A stretch of DNA of 35,819 nucleotides from CAZDIO01 sp964505555. Lineage in GTDB: Bacteria > Bdellovibrionota_C > UBA2361 > SZUA-149 > CAZDIO01. The notes under the pieces are model-generated. The model did no database searches. It had not been told where the DNA came from and saw only the letters and a list, made by a program, of their open reading frames with translations. A program made the translations under genes and the position numbers. Numbering within the stretch: position 1 is the first letter of the stretch; each line of letters begins with the position of its first letter. The stretch spans positions 1 to 35,819 of the forward strand of contig CAZDIO010000178.1 in the NCBI GenBank assembly GCA_964505555.1, in the 5' to 3' direction. This document shows positions 16,833 through 26,227 of this stretch, piece by piece.

Positions 16833-17623
16833 AACAAAGAATTCTCACCGCAGCAGTGATTCTTCCTCCTCTCGCGTTAATTCTTTATTTCGGAGGATAT
16901 ACGCTTATTATTTTAGCAGTAGTCTGTTTTTTATTGATGAATTATGAATTTCTTTCTTTTTCGACACCCTTTGATCAACAGAGAAAAATACAACTGTGCC
17001 TTGTTCATTCCCTGCCGGTGCTTTCTTATTTCCTCTATGGATTTAGCGGTTGGGGTGGGGGAGTAATTCTTGCGGCGATGCTCTCATTTGGTCTTCATCT
17101 TTTCTTTGTCGAGCGAGAGCGTGACGAGATCCCGTATCGAGAGACCTTGCCAGCGTGTTTTTTAGGGCTCGTCTATACGGGTATTTTAGGAAGCATCTTA
17201 GTGATTGTCAGTGACATTCATAAAAGTAGTATGCTTCTTGTGTGGCTTTTTTTCGTTGTTATCTTTTCTGATACTTCCGCATATTTTGGTGGAAGAACTT
17301 TTGGAAAACGAAAATTGAGCCCAAGGATTAGTCCAAATAAAACGATCGCCGGAGCGATTTCTGGCTTATGTGGAGCGGTCGTGGGATCCATTTTTGCAGT
17401 GTATCTGCTTGGACTTGAGAATAACCTCCTTTTGTTTTTCTTCTATGGAGTGGTTGCTGGGGTGCTTACCCAGGTTGGAGATGGAGTGGAGTCCTTGATA
17501 AAAAGGAGTTTTAACGTCAAAGATTCTGGAACTCTATTTCCTGGCCATGGTGGTATCTTAGATCGAGTGGATGGATTACTTTTTGCAGCACCGATTCTCT
17601 TTTTTATTCAGGTTGTTGCATAA
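16826..17623 (+). CDS. cdsA: Phosphatidate cytidylyltransferase
   Basis: CdsA makes CDP-diacylglycerol, the precursor of the major phospholipids, in the inner membrane. 265 aa with about seven to eight hydrophobic helices. The SPNKTIAGAISGLCGA segment and the C-terminal signature (GDGVESLIKRSFNVKD, GTLFPGHGGILDRVDG) are both present. ATG 16826 overlaps the uppS stop (ATGTTAA). Confidence 0.95.
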   Translation: MLKQRILTAAVILPPLALILYFGGYTLIILAVVCFLLMNYEFLSFSTPFDQQRKIQLCLVHSLPVLSYFLYGFSGWGGGVILAAMLSFGLHLFFVERERDEIPYRETLPACFLGLVYTGILGSILVIVSDIHKSSMLLVWLFFVVIFSDTSAYFGGRTFGKRKLSPRISPNKTIAGAISGLCGAVVGSIFAVYLLGLENNLLLFFFYGVVAGVLTQVGDGVESLIKRSFNVKDSGTLFPGHGGILDRVDGLLFAAPILFFIQVVA

Positions 17624-17651
17624 GCACTTGAAATACTGAGAAAGAACTTTG

Positions 17652-18842
17652 ATGAATCCAGGAAACATTTCAGTCATTGGATCTACGGGATCAATTGGGC
17701 AATCAACGCTTGAGGTGGTTCGCAACAATCGGGATCGCTTTAAGGTTTCTGCGCTTGCGTGTGGAAAAAACTATGAATTGTTACTTCAGCAAATTCGGGA
17801 GTTTCAACCAGAATTTGTAGCGATTTCAGATGAGCATGGATGGCGTGAGGTAAAGAGAGAGCTCGGGGCAAACGTGGTTGTGGAGTGTGGGAAGGAAGCC
17901 CTGAGACATTGTGTGGGCCTCCCTACGGTACATACCGTGGTAATCGCAGTCGTTGGGTTTCTTGGACTGGAGGTGCTGCTTCAGGCTCTGCAGTGCAATA
18001 AGCAAGTGGCACTGGCAAATAAGGAGTCACTTGTTGCGGGTGGAGCGTTAGTGCGTGAAGCCTTAAAGCAAAGTCGCTCAGTGGTTATTCCACTTGATTC
18101 CGAGCACAGCAATCTCTATCAATGTCTTCTTGCTGATAATCGTCAAAAAGGAATCAGGCGAATTATTCTTACTGCGTCAGGCGGTCCATTTTTAACACTG
18201 CCAAAGGAAAAATTTCCTGAGGTTACTCCTGAACAGGCGCTTCGTCACCCACGATGGGAGATGGGAGCAAAGATTTCGATCGATTCTTCGACGTTGATGA
18301 ATAAAGGCTTTGAAGTGATCGAAGCGGCTTGGTTGTTTGGATTTCCAGCAGAAAAAATTGAGGTAGTCATTCATCCCCAAAGTATTGTGCATGGTCTTGT
18401 TGAGTATCAAGATGGGCAGCTTCTTGCTGGTTTATCAGAAACAAGTATGCATGCTCCGATTGCTTTTGCATTGGGTGCGCTTTGTAGTGAGAAGCCAGCA
18501 GAGAAAAGAGGAGAGCGGATTTCAAGTGGTATGTCACCATTTGATTTTACTAAGGCCGCTCGATTGGAGTTTGCCAGACTAGAAGAAGATCGTTTCCCCG
18601 CGGTTAAACTTTGTTATGAGGTGTTAAAAGAGGGGGGAACCCTAGGGGCAGTGCTTAATGCAGCAAACGAGGTGGCGGTGTCCTCATTTTTGAGTAGAGA
18701 AATATGTTATTCTTCTATTGTGGAGTTAGTAAGGGAGACCGTATTTCAATATAGTAATGTTTTTAGTAGCGATTTCAATGAGGTGGAGCTTGCTGACGCT
18801 TGGGGGAGAAAAAGAGCATCTGAATTGAAGCAACAGCTTTAA
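17652..18842 (+). CDS. dxr: 1-deoxy-D-xylulose 5-phosphate reductoisomerase
   Basis: DXR makes MEP, the second step of the non-mevalonate isoprenoid pathway, supplying precursors for UppS. The NADPH motif GSTGSIG is at residues 10-16. LANKESLV and the metal site PLDSEHSNLYQ are present, as is the flexible-loop and C-terminal part (SSTLMNKGFEVIEA, HPQSIVHGLVEY). It is 396 aa, a standard length. I chose ATG 17652 over a TTG one codon earlier. Confidence 0.96.
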   Translation: MNPGNISVIGSTGSIGQSTLEVVRNNRDRFKVSALACGKNYELLLQQIREFQPEFVAISDEHGWREVKRELGANVVVECGKEALRHCVGLPTVHTVVIAVVGFLGLEVLLQALQCNKQVALANKESLVAGGALVREALKQSRSVVIPLDSEHSNLYQCLLADNRQKGIRRIILTASGGPFLTLPKEKFPEVTPEQALRHPRWEMGAKISIDSSTLMNKGFEVIEAAWLFGFPAEKIEVVIHPQSIVHGLVEYQDGQLLAGLSETSMHAPIAFALGALCSEKPAEKRGERISSGMSPFDFTKAARLEFARLEEDRFPAVKLCYEVLKEGGTLGAVLNAANEVAVSSFLSREICYSSIVELVRETVFQYSNVFSSDFNEVELADAWGRKRASELKQQL

Positions 18843-18925
18843 GCAAGAGCTTTCAAAGTTTCTTTAGAATCAATGGATACAGTAACGAGAAAGTAGGAGC
18901 AGCGTTTTGTTACGCTAGATAAAAT

Positions 18926-20101
18926 ATGGCATTAGACCAGATCGGTAGTACTCTCAGCATTATTATCGTGCCGATTCTTGTTTTGGGCATACTTATTCTT
19001 GTCCATGAATTTGGACACTTCCTATTTGCAAAATTGTTTGGAGTGGGTGTTTTAAAATTCTCAATCGGTTTTGGGCCTTCGCTGCTTCGCTTTCGGAGAG
19101 GGGAGACTGAGTATACCGTTTCTCTTATTCCGCTTGGTGGATACGTGCGGATGGTTGGAGATATGCCCGATATGATCACCGGTCCCCAGGAGACCGATGA
19201 AGAAGTCAGAGCTATCGATCAACAAACAACTCCCGGAGGGGACCGAAGTAATTGGTTTATCGAAAAGGGACTTATTGCAAAGTCCTTAATTGTCTTTGCT
19301 GGACCGCTGTTTAATTTTCTTCTTGCAATTGTGCTTCTTTTTATTGGGGTGATCACCTTTGGAGAACCCTATCTTGTGGAGGAGCCTGTTATTGGTGCGG
19401 TCCAAGAGAACTCTCCAGCACAGAAAGCAGGGCTCCTCAAAGGGGATCTCGTTTTAGCTATCGATAATGTCTCTCTTGATAGTTGGGAAAAGCTTGCACA
19501 AACCGTTCATAACGGGACAGGAGACACGATAACGCTCCATGTCGATCGCGATGGTAAGCAGCTAACGTTGCCCGTTTTGCCTCTTAAAAAAGAAGCACGG
19601 ATGATTAATGGCGATACAAAAAACGCCTTTTTTATTGGAGTAGAGCCGATGCTTGCTCACCGGGAAGTTCCCTTGGATCGAGCGGTGACGATATCTTTTT
19701 TAGAAACGTATCAGCGAACTATAGATACGGCAGAAGGTATTTGGCGAATGCTTGCTGGAAAGATCTCGCCGGAGGAGATCGCTGGGCCGATCTTTATTTT
19801 TCAGGAGGCAAACCGCCAAAAGGAGCAAGGAATAGAATACCTTATTAACTTTATGGTCTGGTTAAGTGTCAGCCTTGCCGTTTTAAATCTGCTGCCGATT
19901 CCTGTCCTTGATGGAGGGCATCTTTTGTTTTTTTTCTTAGAAGCGCTCTTTGGACCGATTAGTATAAAAAAGCGAGAACTTGCACAGCAGTTTGGTGTGC
20001 TGTTACTGCTTGGGTTGATGATTCTTGCGATTCGAAATGACTTTGTTCGTGATCATGGAAAAGGAAAAATTGAGTGGCAAGAAACAGAGAAAAAGCCATA
20101 A
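18926..20101 (+). CDS. rseP: Site-2 intramembrane zinc protease RseP
   Basis: 391 aa. RseP-type proteases cut transmembrane regulators such as anti-sigma factors within the membrane. The zinc site HEFGH is at residues 27-31 in the first helix, and the second metal ligand is Asp329 in PVLDGGH. One PDZ domain is visible (AVQENSPAQKAGLLKGDLVL, about residues 155-230), whereas the E. coli protein has two. The C-terminal hydrophobic helices are intact. It starts at ATG 18926, 83 bases after dxr. Confidence 0.94.
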   Translation: MALDQIGSTLSIIIVPILVLGILILVHEFGHFLFAKLFGVGVLKFSIGFGPSLLRFRRGETEYTVSLIPLGGYVRMVGDMPDMITGPQETDEEVRAIDQQTTPGGDRSNWFIEKGLIAKSLIVFAGPLFNFLLAIVLLFIGVITFGEPYLVEEPVIGAVQENSPAQKAGLLKGDLVLAIDNVSLDSWEKLAQTVHNGTGDTITLHVDRDGKQLTLPVLPLKKEARMINGDTKNAFFIGVEPMLAHREVPLDRAVTISFLETYQRTIDTAEGIWRMLAGKISPEEIAGPIFIFQEANRQKEQGIEYLINFMVWLSVSLAVLNLLPIPVLDGGHLLFFFLEALFGPISIKKRELAQQFGVLLLLGLMILAIRNDFVRDHGKGKIEWQETEKKP

Positions 20102-20829
20102 GCAGCGATACTTCAAAGTTCATTTTAGGGGTTGATACAACAGATTTTTCTGCTCATGTCTCGTTAGTGTGCGGAGAGAAAGTAATTGCAGAAGCCTCCG
20201 CTGACGATGAAAAAGTAGTTGAAAATACCTTATCGCTCATTGATCAGGTGTTGAAATCTGGTAGCATGAGGCTTCAAAATCTCAGTGCGATTGGGGTAGC
20301 GGTTGGTCCTGGAAGTTATACCGGAATTCGTAATGGTATCGGATTAGCACTAGGTTTTTCAAGCGCTCTAGAAATACCGGTCGTGGGGGTATCGGTGATG
20401 CTTGCAAGGAGTTTATCTTACCGTGATCTCGGTCGTTTTTTGCTTCCGATGCTTCGTGCGAATGATCGGGAGCAGTATCTCTCCGTGTTTGAGGTAGCGA
20501 GATCTTCTCTTCAGATAGATGAGCGTAGTGAAGTGTTTGTGATCTCTGATGAGGAGTTGGTGCGAATTGGAAATGTTGGGGTGCTAATGCAAGTCATGGG
20601 AAGAGATGTGGGGATTGATCATAATGAGATAGTTTCATTTGCTGTTGATCGCCTTGGTGCTCAGCAGCAAGCAAACCCGATAAACCCAGGGACGTTCGTT
20701 GCTCAGGCAGTTTTCCTTCAGGGACAATTAACGTCACATCTGTTCTTTGATGAACTAAAACCCCTTTATGTAAAGAGTGTGCAGGCAAAAACATTACAGG
20801 AGCGAAAGAGCGCAGAACGGAGAATATGA
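20074..20829 (+). CDS. tsaB: tRNA t6A37 synthesis factor TsaB
   Basis: TsaB is the partner of TsaD in threonylcarbamoyl-adenosine formation at tRNA position 37. The ASKHA-fold N-terminus reads FILGVDTTDFSAHVSL, and the diagnostic motif GPGSYTGIRNGIGLALG is near residue 80. The 251-aa length fits the family. The start is GTG 20074, which overlaps the end of rseP by 28 bases and has AAGGA eight bases upstream. No other t6A gene is in the window. Confidence 0.9.
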   Translation: MARNREKAISSDTSKFILGVDTTDFSAHVSLVCGEKVIAEASADDEKVVENTLSLIDQVLKSGSMRLQNLSAIGVAVGPGSYTGIRNGIGLALGFSSALEIPVVGVSVMLARSLSYRDLGRFLLPMLRANDREQYLSVFEVARSSLQIDERSEVFVISDEELVRIGNVGVLMQVMGRDVGIDHNEIVSFAVDRLGAQQQANPINPGTFVAQAVFLQGQLTSHLFFDELKPLYVKSVQAKTLQERKSAERRI

Positions 20830-21230
20830 AAGTGGTTCAAGGGTCGAGAGTGGCATATTTGTTAAATTTGCTGTGATATTTTTTAGCTTAATTGGTTGAC
20901 CCTGCCGGGAAATTGGGTTATCACATGGCTTAGTTAGGATAAGTCATTTCAGTGCGATTTTTTCCATAGGAAGGCACGAAGTTTCTGCTTGCCGCCGAGT
21001 GTTCAAATAATCGGTGTTTCCAATTAATCGGTTGCCAGTGAATAGGGTATAAGTGCGACTCAAGTTCATAAAGGATGGAGTTCATTTATAGAGCCTGTTG
21101 ATGAAGCAGTCAGATCTGAGATGAAGGATTGAATCCCAAATCACGTTTGGATCGTAAGTAAGAAACTTTTTTAACAATAACAAACATCACATCACGTAGT
21201 TTAAATTCTTTTACAGAGGAGTTTTTTAGA
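20830..21230. other. rho leader region
   Basis: About 400 bases without a gene. It contains a candidate promoter near 20896 and ends with GAGGAG just before rho. Long leaders are common in front of rho, where the protein terminates its own transcript early; whether that happens here cannot be seen. No open frame of note was found. Confidence 0.4.
20896..20924 (+). promoter_or_regulatory. Candidate sigma-70 promoter for rho
   Basis: TTGACC at 20896-20901 and TATCAC at 20919-20924 are separated by 17 bases. This would give a leader of about 300 bases before the rho start. The -35 is good and the -10 is mediocre. Confidence 0.4.
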
Positions 21231-22478
21231 ATGAATCTAGCGGACTTAAAAAAGAGCGATATCACAGAACTAAATAAAATAGCTCACGAACTTGGCATCG
21301 AGGGCGTTGCTGGGATGCGTAAGCAAGATCTCATTTTTGCTATCTTAGAAGCCCAAGCACAAAGCGATGGTCAAATTTATGGCTCCGGGGTTTTAGAAAC
21401 TCTTCCTGATGGATTTGGGTTTCTGCGCGCCCCAGATTACAACTACCTTCCAGGTCCTGATGATATCTACGTCTCTCCCGCCCAAATTCGCCGCTTTTCT
21501 TTGCGAACGGGAGATACTGTAGCGGGCCAGATTCGTCCGCCGAAGGAAGGAGAACGGTATTTCGCACTACTCAAAGTTAACGAGATTAACTTTGAACCTG
21601 CCGATGCACAGCAAGATAAGATTCTTTTTGATAACCTTACGCCTCTCTATCCAGATGAGCGACTACGGTTAGAATGTGGAGCAGAGAAATACTCTACGCG
21701 TATTATTGATCTACTCTGTCCAATCGGGAAAGGGCAGCGAGCACTCATTGTTGCTCCTCCGCGTACAGGAAAAACGATCCTGCTTCAGGAGATTGCCAAT
21801 GCAATTACCACCAATCATCCTGAGGTCATTCTCATCGTGTTGCTCATCGATGAGCGGCCAGAAGAAGTTACTGATATGTCACGAAACGTGAAGGCGGAGG
21901 TTATAAGCTCTACCTTTGATGAACAAGCAACCCGACACGTTCAGGTTGCGGAGATGGTTATTGAGAAAGCAAAACGTCTTGTTGAACATAAAAAAGATGT
22001 AGTGATTCTGCTTGATTCAATTACCCGTTTAGCACGCGCTTATAATGCCGTTGTTCCTGCTAGTGGAAAGATTCTCTCTGGAGGGGTGGATTCAAACGCG
22101 CTTCATAAGCCAAAGCGCTTCTTTGGTGCTGCTCGGAACATCGAACAAGGAGGGAGTTTAACAATTATTGGAACGGCCCTCGTCGATACCGGTTCGAGAA
22201 TGGATGAGGTAATTTTCGAAGAGTTCAAGGGCACTGGAAATATGGAACTTGCTCTTGATCGAAAACTCGTTGAACGAAGAATTTTTCCAGCGATGGATAT
22301 TAACAAATCGGGAACGAGAAAAGAGGAACTCCTCATTGCAGATGATGATTTGCAACGTATTTGGTTACTGAGAAAGGTGTTGACTCCGCTCAATGTTGTT
22401 GATGCGATGGAGTGGTTGAAAGACAAGATGAAAGGTACAAAAAGTAACCGTGAATTTTTAGATATGATGAAAGGTTAA
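21231..22478 (+). CDS. rho: Transcription termination factor Rho
   Basis: Rho is a hexameric RNA helicase that ends transcription. The N-terminal helical domain (LKKSDITELNKIAHELGIEG) is followed by the cold-shock-like RNA-binding domain (DGFGFLRAPDYNYLPGPDDIYVS). The ATPase domain has Walker A APPRTGKT with Lys181, LLIDERPEEVTDM, the LLDSITRLARAYN Walker B region, the Q-loop near PASGKILSGG, and FFGAARNIEQGGSLTI. It is 415 aa, a standard length. The start ATG 21231 has GAGGAG upstream. Confidence 0.97.
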   Translation: MNLADLKKSDITELNKIAHELGIEGVAGMRKQDLIFAILEAQAQSDGQIYGSGVLETLPDGFGFLRAPDYNYLPGPDDIYVSPAQIRRFSLRTGDTVAGQIRPPKEGERYFALLKVNEINFEPADAQQDKILFDNLTPLYPDERLRLECGAEKYSTRIIDLLCPIGKGQRALIVAPPRTGKTILLQEIANAITTNHPEVILIVLLIDERPEEVTDMSRNVKAEVISSTFDEQATRHVQVAEMVIEKAKRLVEHKKDVVILLDSITRLARAYNAVVPASGKILSGGVDSNALHKPKRFFGAARNIEQGGSLTIIGTALVDTGSRMDEVIFEEFKGTGNMELALDRKLVERRIFPAMDINKSGTRKEELLIADDDLQRIWLLRKVLTPLNVVDAMEWLKDKMKGTKSNREFLDMMKG

Positions 22479-22535
22479 TCCGGCGTTTTTTCATCTGCTG
22501 TCAGGAAGTAGTTTCGATCGGTTTTTGGTATGCGT

Positions 22536-22557
22536 ATGAAAGCGTAGTCGCTTTCAT
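22536..22557. repeat. 9-bp hairpin with tetraloop
   Basis: ATGAAAGCG at 22536-22544 pairs exactly with CGCTTTCAT at 22549-22557 around TAGT. It lies between rho and the sigma-54 activator, directly before a GTG at 22561. It may stabilise the rho 3' end or shape the leader of the next gene. No T-run follows. Confidence 0.6.
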
Positions 22558-22590
22558 CTCGTGTTAACGGTTTTAATAAAGCGTTATTGC

Positions 22591-23589
22591 ATGATTGGCA
22601 TTACTCCTACTGGGTACCGTCTTGGTGAGTCCCAACGCATTGTGGGGAAGAGCTCTCCGATGCAAGAGATCTTTGCTGTTATCGAGAAAATCTCCAATGC
22701 GGCTACTCTCCCTGTGCTTATTAGTGGTCCTACAGGAGTAGGAAAGGAGCTTATTGCCAAAGCAATACATCTCTCCTCTGTGCGAAAAGATTCTCCCTTT
22801 ATAGCGCAAAATTGCGCTGCATTTCATGAAAACCTTTTAGAAGCGGAGCTCTTTGGGCACTCCCGTGGAGCCTTTACCGGAGCGTGGCGAGATCGGCAGG
22901 GGATATTTGAAGCAGCAGATGGTGGAACACTGTTTCTTGATGAGGTATCAGAGATGTCGCCGTCACTTCAGGCAAAAGTGCTTCGAGTGCTTCAAGAGGG
23001 CACATTTTTACCACTCGGTTCAACGACAGAAAAGCGGATAAACATTCGGGTTCTCGCCGCTACCAATCGAGATCTTGCCGAGCAGGTTGCCTTAGGGAAT
23101 TTTAGAGAGGATCTTTATTACCGTCTGAATGCTCTTATTGTGAATGTGCCGCCCCTTTCGAGTCGGAGAGAGGATATTCCACTTCTTGTTGAGTATTTCA
23201 TGGAGAGGAGAGAGCCAAAATTTCGGAAAGTTCTTAGTGAGGAGACACAACAGTGCCTTCTGGACTACTCCTGGCGAGGGAATGTTCGTGAACTTCGAAA
23301 TGAAATAGAGCGTATGTCGGTCCTTTATCAAAGTGTTGAAGTTATTGAATCCACTTTTCTGTCTGCACATATCCGGCAGGAGGTGGAGGCCCGTCGATCT
23401 ATTATAAAGCGCGGAGATCGTCCGTTAAGAGATGCAATTGAAGTAGTGGAAAAAGAGATTATTCGAACCACCCTTGAACGAATGCGCTGGAATAAGAGCG
23501 CTTGTGCAAAAGAACTCGGGATCAGTAGGAGCACACTCATTGAACGGGTCAGATATTACGGGTTTGAGAAAGTTGAGAGATCCAGTTAG
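22591..23589 (+). CDS. Sigma-54-dependent activator without sensor domain
   Basis: About 332 aa. The AAA+ domain has Walker A GPTGVGKE at residues 46-53, the sigma-54 contact loop GAFTGA at 93-98, Walker B GGTLFLDE near 111, and the arginine finger region NFREDLYYRL. A Fis-type helix-turn-helix closes the protein (CAKELGISRSTLIERVRYYGF). There is no receiver, GAF or PAS domain; the AAA+ module starts about 18 residues from ATG 22591, and GTG 22561 would add only ten. Activators of this shape can be constitutive or controlled by a separate partner. An FHA-adenylate cyclase gene follows. Flagellar genes are frequent targets of such proteins, but no target is demonstrated here. Confidence 0.92.
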   Translation: MIGITPTGYRLGESQRIVGKSSPMQEIFAVIEKISNAATLPVLISGPTGVGKELIAKAIHLSSVRKDSPFIAQNCAAFHENLLEAELFGHSRGAFTGAWRDRQGIFEAADGGTLFLDEVSEMSPSLQAKVLRVLQEGTFLPLGSTTEKRINIRVLAATNRDLAEQVALGNFREDLYYRLNALIVNVPPLSSRREDIPLLVEYFMERREPKFRKVLSEETQQCLLDYSWRGNVRELRNEIERMSVLYQSVEVIESTFLSAHIRQEVEARRSIIKRGDRPLRDAIEVVEKEIIRTTLERMRWNKSACAKELGISRSTLIERVRYYGFEKVERSS

Positions 23590-23729
23590 ATCGTCAAGTA
23601 TCGTCTCGACTCTGTTGACTTTAAACCTCTCCATCAGAAGGGATTTAAACGGGTATGAGTTTCTTTCCACATCCTTCTCTTTGGTGAGATTGTCGGCAAT
23701 GAGCGTCTTTGGTAAGCTCTTTCGGTATT

Positions 23730-24668
23730 ATGACAATACCCGATCCACAAACACTCTTGAGTATCTCTGTCATTGAGCCTGATGGTAGAAAAAGAGAGCT
23801 CTCTTTACGCGCAGGTGAGAGTCTCCGTATTGGGAGGCTCTCTGAAAACGAGATCAGTATCAATGATACGAACGTTTCTCGTTATCATGCGATTTTGAGT
23901 GTTTCTCGTCATGGTGCGGTTGTGAGCGATCTCTCCAGTTTAAATGGCACCTTTCTTAATGGTCGAAGAATTACGACCCCAACCAGCGTTCAAACGGAAG
24001 ATGTAATTAGCATTGGAAATGTCCGAATTGAGATCTCTCGACACTCCTCTGCAGAAGAGTCCACCGACGATGAGACACTCCAAACAGAGGCGTTTGCATT
24101 GCAGAGCATGGTAGTTACGGTGCTTCTTGCGGATGTTTGTGAGTATACGAAAATGTCTGAAACGTTACCGATGAACGAGGTAACAGATATGTTAAGTAGA
24201 TCATTTGAGGAGATTTCAAAAATAGTAGTTGAATGTGGAGGGGAAATAGACAAATACATCGGGGATTGTGTGATGGCGCTATGGAGTGGTGCTCATGATC
24301 GTAAGGAAGAACTCGCGCTTCAAGCTGTAAAGGCAACAATTAAAATGAATGCGCGAATAGAGGCACTTTCACAGTCGGGAGTTTGGAATCATCAGCAACA
24401 ATTTCCTTGGAGGATTAAATTTGCAATTAATTCTGGTGAGGCATTGTATGGAGCGATCGGTTCTCGAGAAAATCGTGATTTTACAGTAATGGGCGATACC
24501 ATTAATGTTGTGTTTCGACTTGCAAATATGTCAAAGAAACATGATGCGTTTTTGCTTTTGACTGAGGATACCGTGAAATTAATCGAGAATAAAATAGTCG
24601 TGCGATCCTTAGGAGCTTTTGAGTTTGAAGGGAGAAGCAAGGCGGTTGAAGTATTCGTGTTAGATTAA
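23730..24668 (+). CDS. FHA-domain class III adenylate cyclase
   Basis: 312 aa, cytoplasmic. The N-terminal FHA domain (about residues 12-105) has the phosphothreonine-binding pattern GR at 35-36, SRYH at 50-53 and NGT at 72-74. The cyclase domain (about 128-312) keeps metal-binding Asp135 and Asp179, Asn259 and Arg263. Lys175 and Thr252 occupy the base-selecting positions, a pair typical of class IIIb adenylate rather than guanylate cyclases. cAMP production is therefore predicted. I chose ATG 23730; TTG 23709 is an alternative. It follows the sigma-54 activator by 140 bases. Kinase-dependent control through the FHA domain is plausible inference. Confidence 0.9.
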   Translation: MTIPDPQTLLSISVIEPDGRKRELSLRAGESLRIGRLSENEISINDTNVSRYHAILSVSRHGAVVSDLSSLNGTFLNGRRITTPTSVQTEDVISIGNVRIEISRHSSAEESTDDETLQTEAFALQSMVVTVLLADVCEYTKMSETLPMNEVTDMLSRSFEEISKIVVECGGEIDKYIGDCVMALWSGAHDRKEELALQAVKATIKMNARIEALSQSGVWNHQQQFPWRIKFAINSGEALYGAIGSRENRDFTVMGDTINVVFRLANMSKKHDAFLLLTEDTVKLIENKIVVRSLGAFEFEGRSKAVEVFVLD

Positions 24669-24714
24669 GCTTTAATAATCTGTACGTTCGACGCAAACCG
24701 AGAGAAACTCACTT

Positions 24715-26106
24715 TTATTCTGGAGTTATTTTGAGGCGATTATGAACGATACTTAAAAGCGCTTCCTTTTCATTTAGCTCTGGATTATCAAGAACCATTT
24801 CATGAAGAGCGCGAAGAATTTTGCCGATTTCTGGGCTGGGTTTCATGCCCAGAGCGAGGAGATCGTTTCCGTTAATGGCGAGACTTGAGAGGGGTGAAAG
24901 CTCTGGGCCCTGTTTGATCTTTTCAATCTCTTCATCAAAGCGAGAAAGACGCTCGTTAAAGTCCTTTTCATCTATCTTGCAGGCAAGGGTGTCTTTGATC
25001 TTTAATTCTCGCCAGAGTGGGAAAAGAGTATCAGTGTCTCGAAGCAGACGACGAAGACCGCTCGCTCCCGCTTCAATTGGTCTCATATGAGTTTGAACTA
25101 AGGTAACAACATCTTGGATAAGTTGCCTAGGGTATTTAAGGCGAGAGAGAATATGTTCAGCATCAAGAGCTCCGACAACCTCATGCTTATAGAAATGTCT
25201 CTCCTTTGTTTCTGGATCGATAGAGAGTGTTTGAGGTTTTCCGATATCGTGAAGAAGAGCTGCAAGGCGTAAACGGAGTTCAGGTGAGGTAGAACGTACT
25301 ACTTCAAGGGTGTGGGTAAGGAGATCGGCTCGATGATAGCGGTTTTGTTCAAAATTAACGCAGGCTTTGAGTTCAGGTATGATCGAATCAATGAATTCAA
25401 GCTTGAGAATAAGCTGGAGTCCTCTATCCGGGTTTTCAGAGAGAAGGATTTTACTAAACTCATCGCGAATTCTTTCGGTGCTTACTTGAGAGAGCATTCT
25501 CCTGAGGGTTAGAGCTTGAGAAAGAGTTTCATTCTCAATAGAAAAATCTTTACCACAGGCAAACCGAACCATTCTTAGCAATCGTAACGGATCTTCTGTG
25601 AAGCGTAAGGTTGGGTTTCCAATCGCTCTTATGATTCGTTGATTAACATCCTCCAGTGCATGCTCTGCAAAATGGAGGGAGCTTCCCACAAGCGGAAGCG
25701 CAAAAGAGTTAATAGTGAAATCACGATAGAGAAGATCTTCTTCAATACTCGTTGAGTAAGAATTTCGGTTCTGTGGTGAGAGATTTGGACCACGAAAGGT
25801 AGAGATTTCGACCGGTCTCAGATCTGGGTGTGGGATGGCAGTGATCGTGAGAAACTGTTTACCCGTCGAGATGGCTGTGATTTTTTTCTGTTCGAGACGC
25901 GATGTGATCTCTTCTGGGGGGAGTTTGCAACAATAGTCGAGATCTACTGCTTTAAGGTTTAAAAAAATGTTTCGAATGGCACCTCCCACCAGGTGCAGTT
26001 GAGCGTCTTTACCAAGTGTTTTTTGAAGAATCTCCGAGCGGGGCTCGAGACGAAGTTGCTCCAAGGCATCTTGTATCGGCAATGTGGATAAAGCAATCGC
26101 TGACAT
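24715..26106 (-). CDS. CCA tRNA nucleotidyltransferase / poly(A) polymerase family with HD domain
   Basis: 463 aa, class II nucleotidyltransferase fold. LVGGAIRN (residues 39-46; the family usually ends in Asp) and the catalytic pair Asp55/Asp57 (DLDY) are present. YRDFTINSFAL and EDPLRLLRMVRFA follow. An HD phosphohydrolase domain with LLHDIGK lies in the C-terminal half. The class includes CCA-adding enzymes, poly(A) polymerases and A-adding enzymes, which cannot be separated by eye. CCA is already encoded in both tRNAs of this window, which fits a repair role. The start ATG 26106 is clear. Confidence 0.9.
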   Translation of the reverse strand: MSAIALSTLPIQDALEQLRLEPRSEILQKTLGKDAQLHLVGGAIRNIFLNLKAVDLDYCCKLPPEEITSRLEQKKITAISTGKQFLTITAIPHPDLRPVEISTFRGPNLSPQNRNSYSTSIEEDLLYRDFTINSFALPLVGSSLHFAEHALEDVNQRIIRAIGNPTLRFTEDPLRLLRMVRFACGKDFSIENETLSQALTLRRMLSQVSTERIRDEFSKILLSENPDRGLQLILKLEFIDSIIPELKACVNFEQNRYHRADLLTHTLEVVRSTSPELRLRLAALLHDIGKPQTLSIDPETKERHFYKHEVVGALDAEHILSRLKYPRQLIQDVVTLVQTHMRPIEAGASGLRRLLRDTDTLFPLWRELKIKDTLACKIDEKDFNERLSRFDEEIEKIKQGPELSPLSSLAINGNDLLALGMKPSPEIGKILRALHEMVLDNPELNEKEALLSIVHNRLKITPE

Positions 26107-26227
26107 ACGGTACTTATTGTATCCTCCTAAAAGGCATCAATTTTACCATACTCAATGGAAAGGTGCAGCAGCGGCTGAGCGAGGTATTGTAAACTTTGGA
26201 AGAGATTCAAATAAGGAGTTTCTGAAG

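Noticed and set aside
20970..20995. Sigma-54 promoter (GGCACG...TGC) in the rho leader
   Set aside because: Spacing between GG and GC is 12 bases, not the required 10.
23474..23776. 100-residue plus-strand ORF spanning the gap after the sigma-54 activator
   Set aside because: It runs antiparallel in frame to two real genes, overlaps both, and has no recognisable domain or ribosome binding site.
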